A stretch of DNA of 64,000 nucleotides, taken from Ensifer adhaerens. GTDB taxonomy: Bacteria > Pseudomonadota > Alphaproteobacteria > Rhizobiales > Rhizobiaceae. A program made the position numbers and the translations under genes. Shown here in pieces: positions 44,823 to 53,903 of this stretch (within the stretch, counting starts at the first letter, position 1; every line of letters begins with the position of its first letter). The stretch lies in assembly GCF_013283195.1 (NCBI RefSeq), contig NZ_JABEKT010000001.1:1550099-1614098 (forward strand), written 5' to 3'. The notes under the pieces were generated by a model, which made no database searches, had not been told where the DNA came from, and saw nothing but the letters and a program-made list of their open reading frames with translations.

Positions 44823-46547
44823 CTATTTCGATTTGACCAGCCCTGAGAAACCGGCCACGGCTAGAAGGCTCAAGGCCCAGCCTATGACCGACTGGAAAAA
44901 GTAGTATCTCAAGGTGAATGTGCCTGTCGGCTTCAACGAGTTCGCTCGCCAGAACTCCTTTTGTCCGATCGACAGCACCGGCAGGAGAACATCCAGCGAA
45001 TACATGATCGAATTGAATTCCGGGTAGCTGGCAGCTTCCGGCTGATTGCGAAAACAGGAGAGTTGGTTCTCTCCGGCGTCGGCACGTCCGGCCAGGACTT
45101 GTGCACTTGACGGCATATAGCGGCTTTCGCTCCGCTCGATATCGCACAAGGTCCATTCAAGCGATCGCAGGATAACTGGACTGTTCGGTTTCATCGCGCC
45201 ATTCTGGTAGGCGAAAGCAAACACGCCTGCGCCTATCGCCCAGAAAAGCGTAAGCCAAACCAACGCCAGCAGCGGCTGGCGCCCATAGCTGAGCGTTCCC
45301 GCCAGTATGGCGTCTATGGTGGCCAGCATGGCGCGCAGCACTGGATTCCGGGTGCGTGCCCGGCGCGCGCGGCGTTGCAGGCGTTCCTTGGTGATCAGAA
45401 CGGCGCGGGCTTCCTCGTCGTGGCCCATCTCTCGCAGCACCATCGAAAGCTGCTCGTAAGGCTGCGGCCAGAAATCCGCCTTCCATCGTTCCGGGGTTTG
45501 CCGTGACAGCCAGTCGAGCCGACTTGCCGCATCGACAGGGCCGCCGATGAAGGCGCCGTATTGGCAACGGTTGAGCAACAGATCGCCGCGCTGTGGCCAG
45601 CTTGCCTGTTCGTCGTCGATCGCTCCCATCGTCGTGGCCGTCAAGTCGAGCGTACCGGCAACAGACGCGTTCTGCCGCAGGAAGAACGCGCCAGCGATCG
45701 TGGTGCGGTTGAGGCTCAGTGCATAGCCGCCGGGCTGGGAGAGCGACGTCGAAGTGCAATCGACGTCTCCACCGAAGCGGGCGCCCAGCACGCGAACTTC
45801 GCCGATGATGGTCGCGCCCCGCAAGGCAAGATCGCCCCCTGCCACGATTGCATCGCCGTTCAAGGCAATTTCGCCGGGGCGCTCGATTCGAGCCCCCATT
45901 GCGTTGACGTCGCCGTCGAGGCGAGCCGCCGAAAGGTTGATCCCGCCACGCACATTCGCGCCGCGCAGGAGAATGCCGCCTCGGGTTTCCAGGCCACCAG
46001 CGTCGAGCGCGATTCCGGAAGATGCAGAAATCGACGCGCCGTCCGCCTCGATGTTGCCGCCGAGGCGTGCGCCCGGGATCCGGATTTCACCGGTTATCGT
46101 CGCGCTGCGCAGGGAGACGCAGCCGCGTGCTTCGAGCCGTTCGGCCTGCAATCCGGGCAGGGCCGAGCCATCCAGGAACAGGTTGTCGATGATGGCGGAG
46201 CGCAGCACCGGGGATGCTTCGAAGTGGCAATCCTTAAGACCGATATCGCGGGGTATTCGGCATCCCTCGAGGTCGAGAATGCCGGTGATCCAGGCTCCGC
46301 TCAGCCGCAGCCCCTTCTCGTGCAAACGCAGGCCGTCCTTGCCAAGAATGAGCAGGCGCAGAAGATCCGCGCGCACGATCCGCTCGGGGTCTTCCCGCTC
46401 CGGCCGCAAGCCGTCGCCCAGCCTGTCGAAGTCGCCGAGCTGTAGGTGGGCAACGACCTTGGCTTCGGCGGCGCTAAGTGGATGGAAACTGGAAGCGGTC
46501 GGGGCGACGGCAACGTTAGATCCATTCTCCGGGGCTTTCTCGTTCAT
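44823..46547 (-). CDS. Repeat-rich (beta-helix-like) membrane protein
   Basis: A 574-residue protein. Residues about 70-350 consist of degenerate repeats of roughly 20 residues (LRGANVRGGINLSAARLDGD, LRGATIIGEVRVLGARFGGD) that predict a left- or right-handed solenoid like bactofilin or pentapeptide folds. A helical linker (ERLQRRARRARTR) and two or three membrane helices follow (LLALVWLTLFWAIGAGVFAF; SVIGWALSLLAVAGFSGLV). The solenoid is therefore cytoplasmic and anchored at the C terminus. I know related hypothetical proteins only by pattern. ATG 46547 is preferred to GTG 46604. Confidence 0.7.
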   Translation of the reverse strand: MNEKAPENGSNVAVAPTASSFHPLSAAEAKVVAHLQLGDFDRLGDGLRPEREDPERIVRADLLRLLILGKDGLRLHEKGLRLSGAWITGILDLEGCRIPRDIGLKDCHFEASPVLRSAIIDNLFLDGSALPGLQAERLEARGCVSLRSATITGEIRIPGARLGGNIEADGASISASSGIALDAGGLETRGGILLRGANVRGGINLSAARLDGDVNAMGARIERPGEIALNGDAIVAGGDLALRGATIIGEVRVLGARFGGDVDCTSTSLSQPGGYALSLNRTTIAGAFFLRQNASVAGTLDLTATTMGAIDDEQASWPQRGDLLLNRCQYGAFIGGPVDAASRLDWLSRQTPERWKADFWPQPYEQLSMVLREMGHDEEARAVLITKERLQRRARRARTRNPVLRAMLATIDAILAGTLSYGRQPLLALVWLTLFWAIGAGVFAFAYQNGAMKPNSPVILRSLEWTLCDIERSESRYMPSSAQVLAGRADAGENQLSCFRNQPEAASYPEFNSIMYSLDVLLPVLSIGQKEFWRANSLKPTGTFTLRYYFFQSVIGWALSLLAVAGFSGLVKSK

Positions 46548-47155
46548 GAGCCTGGCATCCGTGTTGCGCAACCTATGGAGGCTTGCCGCTCCGTCGGTCG
46601 CCACGAGCCCGCCTGTGGCATTCGCTGCGGCCGGCAGGCAGTCATGACGCGTCTGTTCATGCGATCGTTTCCTCCGCCATGACGCTTGCCCCTATCCTTA
46701 TCGGATCCCAGGCGCGGTTTTGCCGTAACGCAGACCGCATCCATACCAGCGATGCGAACCGCGATTGTCCCGAACATGCCCTCCGACGCAGCGGGTTTCG
46801 ACGACCGAACCATTTGATCGCGCGGCGCGTTGCCGGTTCGCTGCTGGTATTGTGAGTGATTGATTTCCCCGTTTTAAAGGCGGGTCAAGAGGTGTTGGCT
46901 GCCGCAGGTGACCTTGGGTGTCGAAAAGCGCAACGATGCGGCGGCGTATCGGACCAGAAGCAAAGTTTCTGGATTCAGTGCCGATCACAGTTCGACCCAG
47001 GCGATGCTAAGCTATCGAAATCATGCATCAATGCCCATCCGGACCGGCTTATGCACGGCATTCGGATTGAGGCCAGCCGGTGGGGGAGTGTGAGTTGAGT
47101 TGCCTGCCTTGAGTGCGCGCTACCAATCCTTCATCACCTGCCGAAAGCCTGCGCG
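46548..47155. other. Divergent intergenic region before the Mrp-like operon
   Basis: 608 bases between the repeat-rich gene and mnhE, with no convincing ORF. It contains motif copy B at 46970-46988 and its AGGCGATGCTAAGC companion near 46999. The operon promoter is expected in the right third. Confidence 0.45.
46970..46988 (+). repeat. 19-bp repeated motif, copy B
   Basis: TGGATTCAGTGCCGATCAC, three differences from copy A. It lies about 170 bases upstream of the antiporter operon. Confidence 0.55.
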
Positions 47156-47686
47156 ATGCAACAAGACCACGAAACAACGCAGCGACGCCTAGTGGGATTT
47201 CCGGAGAGCCTGATCGTTCTCTGGGGCTTTCTGTTCGTTGTCTGGCTGGTGATCAATTCCTCGGTGGAGCCGCCGATCGTCGTAATCGGCGCGCTGGCAT
47301 CACTGGCCTTGGCCGCGATATTCGTGCGCCGCGGCGATGTCTGGAGGCTTGGGCTGACGCCGCGCAAGGTCTTCCATTTTCTCGCGTACACTGGTGTTTT
47401 CTTCGTCGAGTTGGTCAAAGCCAACATCGAGATGTTGCGCTACGTTTACGCGCCGCGAATTGATATTCGCCCCGGCATCGTCAAGGTCAAGATGCCGCTC
47501 AGGTCGCCGATAGGCCGCCTGGCTTTGGCCAATTCGATCGCGCTGACGCCCGGCTCGCTTGTCATGAATCTGCAGGGCGATGCGCTGTTCATTCACTGGC
47601 TTGACGTGAAAACCACCGACCCGGATGAGGCGACCCGAATGATCATCGGACCCTTCGAGAAGCACCTGGGAGCGGTTTTTGGCTGA
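47156..47686 (+). CDS. mnhE: Cation/proton antiporter subunit MnhE-like
   Basis: A 176-residue protein with two to three N-terminal helices (SLIVLWGFLFVVWLVINSS; VIGALASLALAAIFV) and a soluble domain with the MnhE pattern PLRSPIGRLALANSIALTPG. It is subunit E of Mrp/Mnh multi-subunit Na+(K+)/H+ antiporters (MbhA in archaeal complexes) and is needed for complex assembly. First gene of seven that overlap or nearly abut. ATG 47156. Confidence 0.92.
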   Translation: MQQDHETTQRRLVGFPESLIVLWGFLFVVWLVINSSVEPPIVVIGALASLALAAIFVRRGDVWRLGLTPRKVFHFLAYTGVFFVELVKANIEMLRYVYAPRIDIRPGIVKVKMPLRSPIGRLALANSIALTPGSLVMNLQGDALFIHWLDVKTTDPDEATRMIIGPFEKHLGAVFG

Positions 47687-47939
47687 GATCATCCTGCAGA
47701 TCGCCGTCGTTCTGATTTTCTTCAGCATCGTCTTTGGCGTCGTACGGCTGGTTGTCGGGCGCACCACGATCGACCGGGTCGTTGCCATCGATATGCTGTC
47801 GGTGGTGACGATCTCGCTGATTGCGCTCTATGCCCATATTTCGGGGCGCTTCGTCTACATCGATGTCGCCCTTGTCTATGGGTTGCTGAGCTTTCTCGCG
47901 GTCCTCGCTATTGCTCGCTATCTGGAAAAGGGGCCTTGA
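47679..47939 (+). CDS. mnhF: Cation/proton antiporter subunit MnhF-like
   Basis: An 86-residue, three-helix subunit with the MnhF motif RLVVGRTTIDRVVAIDMLSV. It starts at TTG 47679 and overlaps the mnhE stop by eight bases, so translation is coupled. It corresponds to MbhB of membrane-bound hydrogenase modules. Confidence 0.9.
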   Translation: MAEIILQIAVVLIFFSIVFGVVRLVVGRTTIDRVVAIDMLSVVTISLIALYAHISGRFVYIDVALVYGLLSFLAVLAIARYLEKGP

Positions 47940-47941
47940 TC

Positions 47942-48190
47942 ATGCTCGAAATGCTGATCCTTTTGGTCTGTGGCAGCATTCTGGTGAGCGGCGTTCTTGC
48001 GGTCATGCTCAACAACCTCATGGCTGCGATGGTCAGCGCCGGGCTCGCAAGCCTGTTTGCTGCCGCCTCCTACGTTCTTCTTGCCGCGCCCGATGTCGCC
48101 ATGGCCGAGGCTGCAATCGGTTCGGGCCTTGCGACCTTGATTTTCCTCTACGCGATCCGCAAAACCGGCGGGGACGTGACGGATGAGTGA
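47942..48190 (+). CDS. DUF4040 / MbhD-like antiporter subunit
   Basis: An 82-residue, three-helix protein matching the DUF4040 domain (NNLMAAMVSAGLASLFAAAS, then APDVAMAEAAIGSGLATLIF). In standard Mrp systems this domain is the C-terminal part of the large MnhA subunit. Here it is a separate gene, as in archaeal Mbh/Mbs. ATG 47942 fits an AAGGGG site; TTG 47936 would overlap the mnhF stop. It overlaps mnhG by eight bases. Confidence 0.85.
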   Translation: MLEMLILLVCGSILVSGVLAVMLNNLMAAMVSAGLASLFAAASYVLLAAPDVAMAEAAIGSGLATLIFLYAIRKTGGDVTDE

Positions 48191-48527
48191 ACTGATCGGC
48201 AGTATCGTGATCCTTGTCGGCGCATTCTTCCTGTTTTCCGCCGGTGTCGGCCTGTTGCGCATGCCCGATGTCTTCACGCGCATCCAGGCGGGAACCAAGG
48301 CATCGACCCTGGGCAACATCCTGGTTCTTGCCGGTCTCGGCATCTACCACCCCGGATGGTCTCTGAAGCTGCTGATCATCGCGTACTTCGTTCTGATGAC
48401 CAATCCGTTGTCGTCGCATGCGCTGTCACGCGCCGCCCATTCGATCCGCACCCCGATGGCTCGCACAACAGTCGTTGACGCCCTGCGGGACGAGAATGAC
48501 GCCTCCGCGGCAAAGGGTTCCTCATGA
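48183..48527 (+). CDS. mnhG: Cation/proton antiporter subunit MnhG-like
   Basis: A 114-residue, three-helix subunit with the MnhG motif GVGLLRMPDVFTRIQAGTKA and YFVLMTNPLSSHALSRAAH. Hydrophilic C terminus (residues 86-114). It overlaps both neighbours by a few bases. It corresponds to MbhC. Confidence 0.92.
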   Translation: MSELIGSIVILVGAFFLFSAGVGLLRMPDVFTRIQAGTKASTLGNILVLAGLGIYHPGWSLKLLIIAYFVLMTNPLSSHALSRAAHSIRTPMARTTVVDALRDENDASAAKGSS

Positions 48528-49222
48528 GACGCGTGTTCATCCTGCTCGTCGTCGCGGGGTTTGGCGTCATCTTTGCCGGGCTGGTCACCGGCTATAGCGA
48601 GCGCCAGGCGTTGTCGGCTCTGGCGACGTTTTACCTGACGGAGGTTCCGGTTGATCTCGGTGCCGCCAATGTCGTGACCGGCATTCTGATCTCGTTTCGG
48701 GGTTTCGATACACTGGGTGAGGTCGCGGTGCTTTTCATGGTGGCTGCGAGCGTCGGCGTCATCCTGGCAAGCGAACCGGGTGACAAGCCGCTCTTGCTGC
48801 CCGCCATCGGCGGCAAAGGGCAGGGGCCGAGCGAACTGGTGCGCAACGGTGCCGAGGTGGTGCTTCCGCTCATCTTCCTTTTCGGTACCTACGTGATCAT
48901 GAACGGTCACCTTTCGGCCGGCGGCGGCTTCCAGGGGGGGGCGGTCGTTGCCTCCGGCGTGATGCTCATGATGCTCGCCTATCCCACTGGACCGCTCCAC
49001 CATGGTTTTCTCACCATCACGGAAACGCTTGCCGGCGTTTTCTATGTCTCCATCGGCATCCTGGGCATGGTCTTGGCCGGTGGCTTTCTCGACAGCCACA
49101 TTCTGCCGCGCGGCGAGTTCGGGACACTGTTCAGTGCCGGGGCCATCCCGCTGATATCGATGCTTCTCGGTATCAAGGTCGGCGCGGAATTGAGCGTCAT
49201 CATCGACCGGTTCCGCAACTGA
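48524..49222 (+). CDS. mnhB: MbhE-MnhB fusion antiporter subunit
   Basis: A 232-residue protein with two parts. Residues 1-90 resemble MbhE or the extreme C terminus of MnhA (TEVPVDLGAANVVTGILISF, FRGFDTLGEVAVLFMVAAS). Residues about 100-232 are the MnhB domain (GTYVIMNGHLSAGGGFQGGA, and a final IKVGAELSVIIDRF). The start overlaps the mnhG stop as ATGA. With the separate DUF4040 gene it supplies the parts of MnhA that are not NuoL-like. Confidence 0.88.
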   Translation: MRRVFILLVVAGFGVIFAGLVTGYSERQALSALATFYLTEVPVDLGAANVVTGILISFRGFDTLGEVAVLFMVAASVGVILASEPGDKPLLLPAIGGKGQGPSELVRNGAEVVLPLIFLFGTYVIMNGHLSAGGGFQGGAVVASGVMLMMLAYPTGPLHHGFLTITETLAGVFYVSIGILGMVLAGGFLDSHILPRGEFGTLFSAGAIPLISMLLGIKVGAELSVIIDRFRN

Positions 49223-49245
49223 GCCGTGGGCGACAAGGGGGCAGC

Positions 49246-49614
49246 ATGGGCGTGCCGATATCACAGATACTTCTCACGACAGGATTTCTCCTCGTGCTCA
49301 TCGGCTTTTGGGGCATACTGAGGCATCGCAACATCCTGCGCATCATCATCGGCTTTTCGCTGATCGATACCGGCATGCATATTGTTCTGGTGGCGACAGG
49401 CTACATCACCGGCGGCACTGCACCTATCATCGACGAGGCGCTCGGCATCAAGGAAGCGGCCACGCGCACCGTCGATCCCATTCCCGCCGCCCTGGTCGTG
49501 ACCGCCATCGTCATCGGCTTTTCGGTGACGGCGATCATGCTGTCTTTCGCGATCCGGCTTCACGCTACCCGAAAAACCCTGTCGATCGACGCGCTGACGG
49601 AGTCGAGATGGTAG
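49246..49614 (+). CDS. mnhC: Cation/proton antiporter subunit MnhC-like (NuoK family)
   Basis: A 122-residue NuoK/MnhC-type subunit with three helices. The family pattern GFSLIDTGMHIVLVATGYI lies near residue 40, and DPIPAALVVTAIVIGFSVTA near 85 matches the canonical DPLPQALVLTAIVI. The upstream site is AAGGGGGCAGC. Its stop overlaps the next start (ATGGTAG at 49608-49614). Confidence 0.92.
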   Translation: MGVPISQILLTTGFLLVLIGFWGILRHRNILRIIIGFSLIDTGMHIVLVATGYITGGTAPIIDEALGIKEAATRTVDPIPAALVVTAIVIGFSVTAIMLSFAIRLHATRKTLSIDALTESRW

Positions 49615-52600
49615 ACAGCCTGTTCCAGCCGCTGAACATTTTTCTGCTTGGCCTCGGCGGCGGCTTTCTCATTCCCCTCCTGTACAAAATCGCCAAGCCG
49701 TTGCCGGCGGCCGGGTTTATCATCGCCCTCTTAGGGATGACCGTCATATCAGGCGTCTGTCTGTGGAGCGTCCATCATGGCGGATCGACAATCGAGGTGC
49801 TGACCGCCGGCAGCGTGCCGCCGTTCTCGATCAACTTGCGTTTCGGTCCGTGGGAGGGATTTTTCTCTGTCTGCGTCAACGTCGTTGCAGTGCTTGGCGC
49901 CTGGCATCTTTGGGGACGTCTGCGCGCGAGCTATCCAGCGCTGCTGCTTTACCTGATCCTGACCATGGGCATCAACGGCATGGTCATGACCCGCGATCTG
50001 TTCAACCAGTTCGTCTTTCTGGAGATCGCATCGATCGGCACCTATGGGCTTCTCGGATTCGAGCGGACGCCGGCAGCGCTTGCGGCGAGCTTCAAATACA
50101 TCATGGCGACGGTGCTCGCCTCGTCCTTCTTCCTGCTCGGTGCGGGTCTGCTCTACCATGTGACAGGTACCCTCAACATCGACGACATGATTACGAACCG
50201 GGCATTGATCACTGGCCCCATCGGGGTGACGGCGCTGCTGTTCGTTCTTTCCTGCCTTGTGCTCGAGCTGAAGCCATTCCCAGCAAACGGTTGGGGGCTC
50301 GATGTCTACGAGACCGCGAACAGCGGGATTGCGGCGCTTGTTTCCGTTGGGGTATCGGCCGGCGTGTTCTTCGCGCTTTTCAAGCTGCTGCCGCTTTTTG
50401 AAGACCATCTCGGAATGCTCGCTCTTTCAGGCGGGATAACCTTCCTCTTCTCCAATCTTGTCGGATTGAGGCAGACCAGCGTTCAACGGATGCTCGGTTA
50501 TTCCTCGATCGCGCAAATGGGCCTTCTCACGCTCGCACTTGCGTTGCTGCACCTGCTTGACGCTGAACAGGCGTTGCCGCTGGTCGTCGGTGGACTTTTC
50601 ATCAACCATCTCTTTGCCAAGGCCGGCCTTTTCTGGCTCGCCGGGATTGTCGAGCGGCGCGAAGTCGACGGCTGGTCCGACGTCGCAGGCAATCCCGTCG
50701 TGCTTTCCATCCTTGCGGTGTTCGTAGTCGCGATTGCCGGCTTGCCGCCATTTCCCGGCTTCTGGGCCAAATGGGAACTGGTGATGCAGGCTGCGGCGGG
50801 CGAGCGATACATCTGGATTGCTGTCATCTTGGTCGGGTCGCTGCTTGAGGCAGCCTATATGTTCCGCTGGTTCAAGCATGCAACGCGCCCGCTGCCGGGC
50901 GAAACGAAGATCAGTCCGACGCCAGGTCGGCTGGTGCCCGTGCTGGTCTGTGCGGCTTTGCTGTTTGCGAGCGGCTATGCTGCGGCGAGCCTGGCCGGTG
51001 CGGCGTCGCTGCTGCTAGTCGCGCCGCTTGTCGTCGGTGCGGGTCTTTACATGCTCGATTGGCTTCCAGGGCGGGCCAAGTGCGTGCTGATGTTGGCGGC
51101 CGTGCTGGTTGTCGGCGTGTGGATCGTTCGTGATATTGACGGTTTGCGCCGGCTGTTTGCCGTACTCCTTCTTGCCGGCGGGCTGGTCATCGCCTTCGCA
51201 AGCCTCTATCGCTCCGATGCTCGTGGCGGGTTCTATCCGATGATGGCCATCTTGCTGCTGTCCATCGCCAGTCTGCTGCGCGCCGCCACCAGCCTGGAGT
51301 TCTTCTTCCACTGGGAATTGATTACGCTTTCCTCCTATTTCCTGATCGCGCAGAGGCGCGATGCCCATCCCTATGTGTTGCAGTTCCTGCTGTTCTCGCT
51401 GGTGTCGGCATTCTGCCTGCTCGCCGGCTTTGGCATTGCCGCCAGCGCCAACGGTACCACCGCGCTTGCGGCATTTGCCACGGCCGGCCCGGATGCGGCT
51501 CCGGCCTTCATGCTCCTGGCAATCGGCTGCCTGATCAAGGCCGGTGCCGTTGGCGTTCATGTCTGGCTGCCGGGGGCCTATGCCGAGGCCGATGATGATC
51601 TGTCGGCAATGCTTTCTGCCGTCATCAGCAAGGTCGCGGTCTTCGGCCTGTTCATGGTCACCTATCTTGCCATTCGCTCCGAAGTCGGGCTCGAGATGGC
51701 GCATGTGATGGGCTGGATCGGGCTTCTGACGACCATTGCGGGTGCCGTCATGGCGCTTCAGCAGAGCGACATCAAGCGTATGCTTGGTTATTCCAGCATG
51801 AGTCAGATCGGCTATATCATCACGGCGATCGCGCTGATGAGTCATCTGGGCTGGGTAACGGCGTTCTATCTCGTCGCCAACCATCTGATGGTGAAGGGCA
51901 TCCTGTTTCTTGCCGCCGCCGGCGTCATCCTGGCAACCGGCACCAGGTTGCTCGATCAGACCTGCGGCCTTGCCGGAAAGATGCCGCTCACTTTTGCAGC
52001 CGTTGTCATTGCCCTGATCTCGATGTCGGGCCTGCCGCCGCTCGCCGGCTTCGGCGGCAAATGGCTATTGTTGAGCGCGATGATGGACAGGGGCTGGTAT
52101 GGCCTGGCAATCGTGGGTGTTCTGGCGACGTTTATCGGTTTCCTCTACATGTTCCGGCTGGCCTATTCGATCTTCCTTGGACCGCGGAAACCGGCTTATG
52201 AGGAGGTGCGGGAGGCGCCGTGGCCGTTGCTCGTCCCGCAGTTCGTCCTGATCCTGTCAATTTTCGTGCTGTCCTTCTTCCCGAAGCTGCTGATGGATCC
52301 GGTGTCGGCGGCCATTGACCCCTATTTCGCGTCAACGCTGGTTTGGCAGGGCATGTCGCTCGAGACGATTTATGGCTACTGGAACCCTATTCCGGTCATG
52401 GCGTTCAGCGTGGCGGCCGCTGCCGTTCTGCTCGCGCTGTTCCTGTTGATCTACAGAGCCGGGTGGGGGCGCTCCATTCCGGTGAGCACCGCGCATTTCT
52501 ACGGCTTCTATCGGCTCGTCTTTGCGCCGCTCGTGACACCGGTTGCCAACTTCGTGTGGGACGGGGTCTGCAGTCTAACCGTTGGTTTGGCTGGACTGGT

Positions 52601-52703
52601 CCGCAGGGTCTACACCGGCAATGGCCAGACCTATGCGCTTCAGGTGCTCTGCTACGTGATTGCATTGTATCTGCTCGGCACCCTGCGACTTACGGCAGGC
52701 TGA
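49608..52703 (+). CDS. Double MnhD/NuoL-type subunit (two proton-channel domains in one chain)
   Basis: A 1031-residue polytopic protein of roughly 28 helices. It contains two successive Proton_antipo_M (NuoL/M/N, MnhA/D) domains with a joint near residue 500. The first half shows DLFNQFVFLEIASIGTYGLL (conserved Glu) and LVLELKPFPANGWGLDVYE (Lys/Pro broken helix). The second shows FFHWELITLSSYFLIAQRRD and CLIKAGAVGVHVWLPGAYAE. Two antiporter modules are normally separate genes (MnhA and MnhD). No frameshift separates them here, so this is a true fusion. Last gene of the operon. The complex should exchange cations for protons. Confidence 0.88.
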   Translation: MVDSLFQPLNIFLLGLGGGFLIPLLYKIAKPLPAAGFIIALLGMTVISGVCLWSVHHGGSTIEVLTAGSVPPFSINLRFGPWEGFFSVCVNVVAVLGAWHLWGRLRASYPALLLYLILTMGINGMVMTRDLFNQFVFLEIASIGTYGLLGFERTPAALAASFKYIMATVLASSFFLLGAGLLYHVTGTLNIDDMITNRALITGPIGVTALLFVLSCLVLELKPFPANGWGLDVYETANSGIAALVSVGVSAGVFFALFKLLPLFEDHLGMLALSGGITFLFSNLVGLRQTSVQRMLGYSSIAQMGLLTLALALLHLLDAEQALPLVVGGLFINHLFAKAGLFWLAGIVERREVDGWSDVAGNPVVLSILAVFVVAIAGLPPFPGFWAKWELVMQAAAGERYIWIAVILVGSLLEAAYMFRWFKHATRPLPGETKISPTPGRLVPVLVCAALLFASGYAAASLAGAASLLLVAPLVVGAGLYMLDWLPGRAKCVLMLAAVLVVGVWIVRDIDGLRRLFAVLLLAGGLVIAFASLYRSDARGGFYPMMAILLLSIASLLRAATSLEFFFHWELITLSSYFLIAQRRDAHPYVLQFLLFSLVSAFCLLAGFGIAASANGTTALAAFATAGPDAAPAFMLLAIGCLIKAGAVGVHVWLPGAYAEADDDLSAMLSAVISKVAVFGLFMVTYLAIRSEVGLEMAHVMGWIGLLTTIAGAVMALQQSDIKRMLGYSSMSQIGYIITAIALMSHLGWVTAFYLVANHLMVKGILFLAAAGVILATGTRLLDQTCGLAGKMPLTFAAVVIALISMSGLPPLAGFGGKWLLLSAMMDRGWYGLAIVGVLATFIGFLYMFRLAYSIFLGPRKPAYEEVREAPWPLLVPQFVLILSIFVLSFFPKLLMDPVSAAIDPYFASTLVWQGMSLETIYGYWNPIPVMAFSVAAAAVLLALFLLIYRAGWGRSIPVSTAHFYGFYRLVFAPLVTPVANFVWDGVCSLTVGLAGLVRRVYTGNGQTYALQVLCYVIALYLLGTLRLTAG

Positions 52704-52760
52704 TAGGCAAGGGCTCGTCGTAAGGGTGGAGCCGCAGCGGGCCAATTGCACAAAGCTCGG

Positions 52761-53903
52761 CTACTGCCCGGCGGCGGCTTGGGCCATCCCGCCGAGAAGG
52801 CGGCTCGGAAGAAAGATCACCAGCCTTGCTGCGCCCTCGATGACGGATGCGCCATCGGCGAGCATGGTCTGCCCCGCCGGCGCCCCTTCCTCCCTGAGCA
52901 CGTTGCGCATCAAGGCATCGTTGTTGACGACATCCATCAGCGTCTGCGACGTGGCAAAGACGCTGTGCGTGCCGCCGTCGACGTCCGAGACATCGATAAC
53001 CGCGATCTCCTTGTCCTGCAGCATTTTGATATCGGCGCCGCTACCGACGCGTGGGTGACCGCCAGCCAAGCGCCGCGAAATTCCAAGCGCGCGATCACGC
53101 CGTGAAACGACGATCGTGAACGGCCGAGGGATGTCGCCGATGTCTTCAAGCTGGCTCTGAAACACATCGACATCTATATCCGGCCCGGCGAGGACCACGC
53201 CGCCCAGGCGTTTCAGAGTGCTGGTGCGGCCTCTGAGGGCCAGATCGCGCAAGGCTTCGGTGACGACATAGGCACCCATCGAATGACCGACCAGGACGAT
53301 CCTCTTCGCATTGGTCTGTGCAGCGATCTCGATTGTTTCGGCAAGTCCGCGCCGGCCGACCAGGGCGCTATCGCGGTCGAATACATAGAGAGGGATCGCC
53401 GCTCCCGACGGCCAGGCGTAGTGGAGCGCGACCGACTTGATGTTGTAGTCGTAGACGATCTGAGCATTGCGGAAGACACTGTCGGCGAAGTTGTTGTTGT
53501 ATCCGTGGACGAAGATGAAGATCTCGCGATCCTCGGGCGCGCGGCGTGCCAGCGCCGCATTCAACTGTCTGACGAATTCCTGCCGCTGGTCGATCGGCTG
53601 GAACGTCCGTGCCGAGAAATGCCGTTTCGGATCCGGGACGCGCCCACTTTTCTCGACGTTTCCGGGAACATGGTTTTGTGGAATTCCGATGTCGAGTTTC
53701 GCAAAATTCAAGGTCTTCGACCGCTCCGCGGAAAAGGGCAGCGACAGATTTCCGGATGGCGCGCGCGTGGTTGCGACGAAGATCGGCACGATTGCCTGGG
53801 GCTTGGCACCGGATGAAGCGTCCACGGGAAGACCGAGCACTGCGCGTGGTCCGCCACAGCCGGCGAGGGCCAACAGCATGATTACGATGACGGACAATCG
53901 CAT
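52761..53903 (-). CDS. DUF900-type alpha/beta hydrolase lipoprotein
   Basis: A 380-residue lipoprotein with lipobox LLALAGC (Cys16), so it is exported and anchored. The hydrolase fold shows IFIFVHGYNNNF (oxyanion region), the nucleophile VGHSMGAYVVTEAL, and Asp and His candidates in the C-terminal DVSDVDGGTHS. DUF900 hydrolases are of unknown substrate. The frame is open to 54011, but only ATG 53903 gives a proper signal peptide. It is convergent with the antiporter operon, 57 bases away. Confidence 0.82.
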   Translation of the reverse strand: MRLSVIVIMLLALAGCGGPRAVLGLPVDASSGAKPQAIVPIFVATTRAPSGNLSLPFSAERSKTLNFAKLDIGIPQNHVPGNVEKSGRVPDPKRHFSARTFQPIDQRQEFVRQLNAALARRAPEDREIFIFVHGYNNNFADSVFRNAQIVYDYNIKSVALHYAWPSGAAIPLYVFDRDSALVGRRGLAETIEIAAQTNAKRIVLVGHSMGAYVVTEALRDLALRGRTSTLKRLGGVVLAGPDIDVDVFQSQLEDIGDIPRPFTIVVSRRDRALGISRRLAGGHPRVGSGADIKMLQDKEIAVIDVSDVDGGTHSVFATSQTLMDVVNNDALMRNVLREEGAPAGQTMLADGASVIEGAARLVIFLPSRLLGGMAQAAAGQ

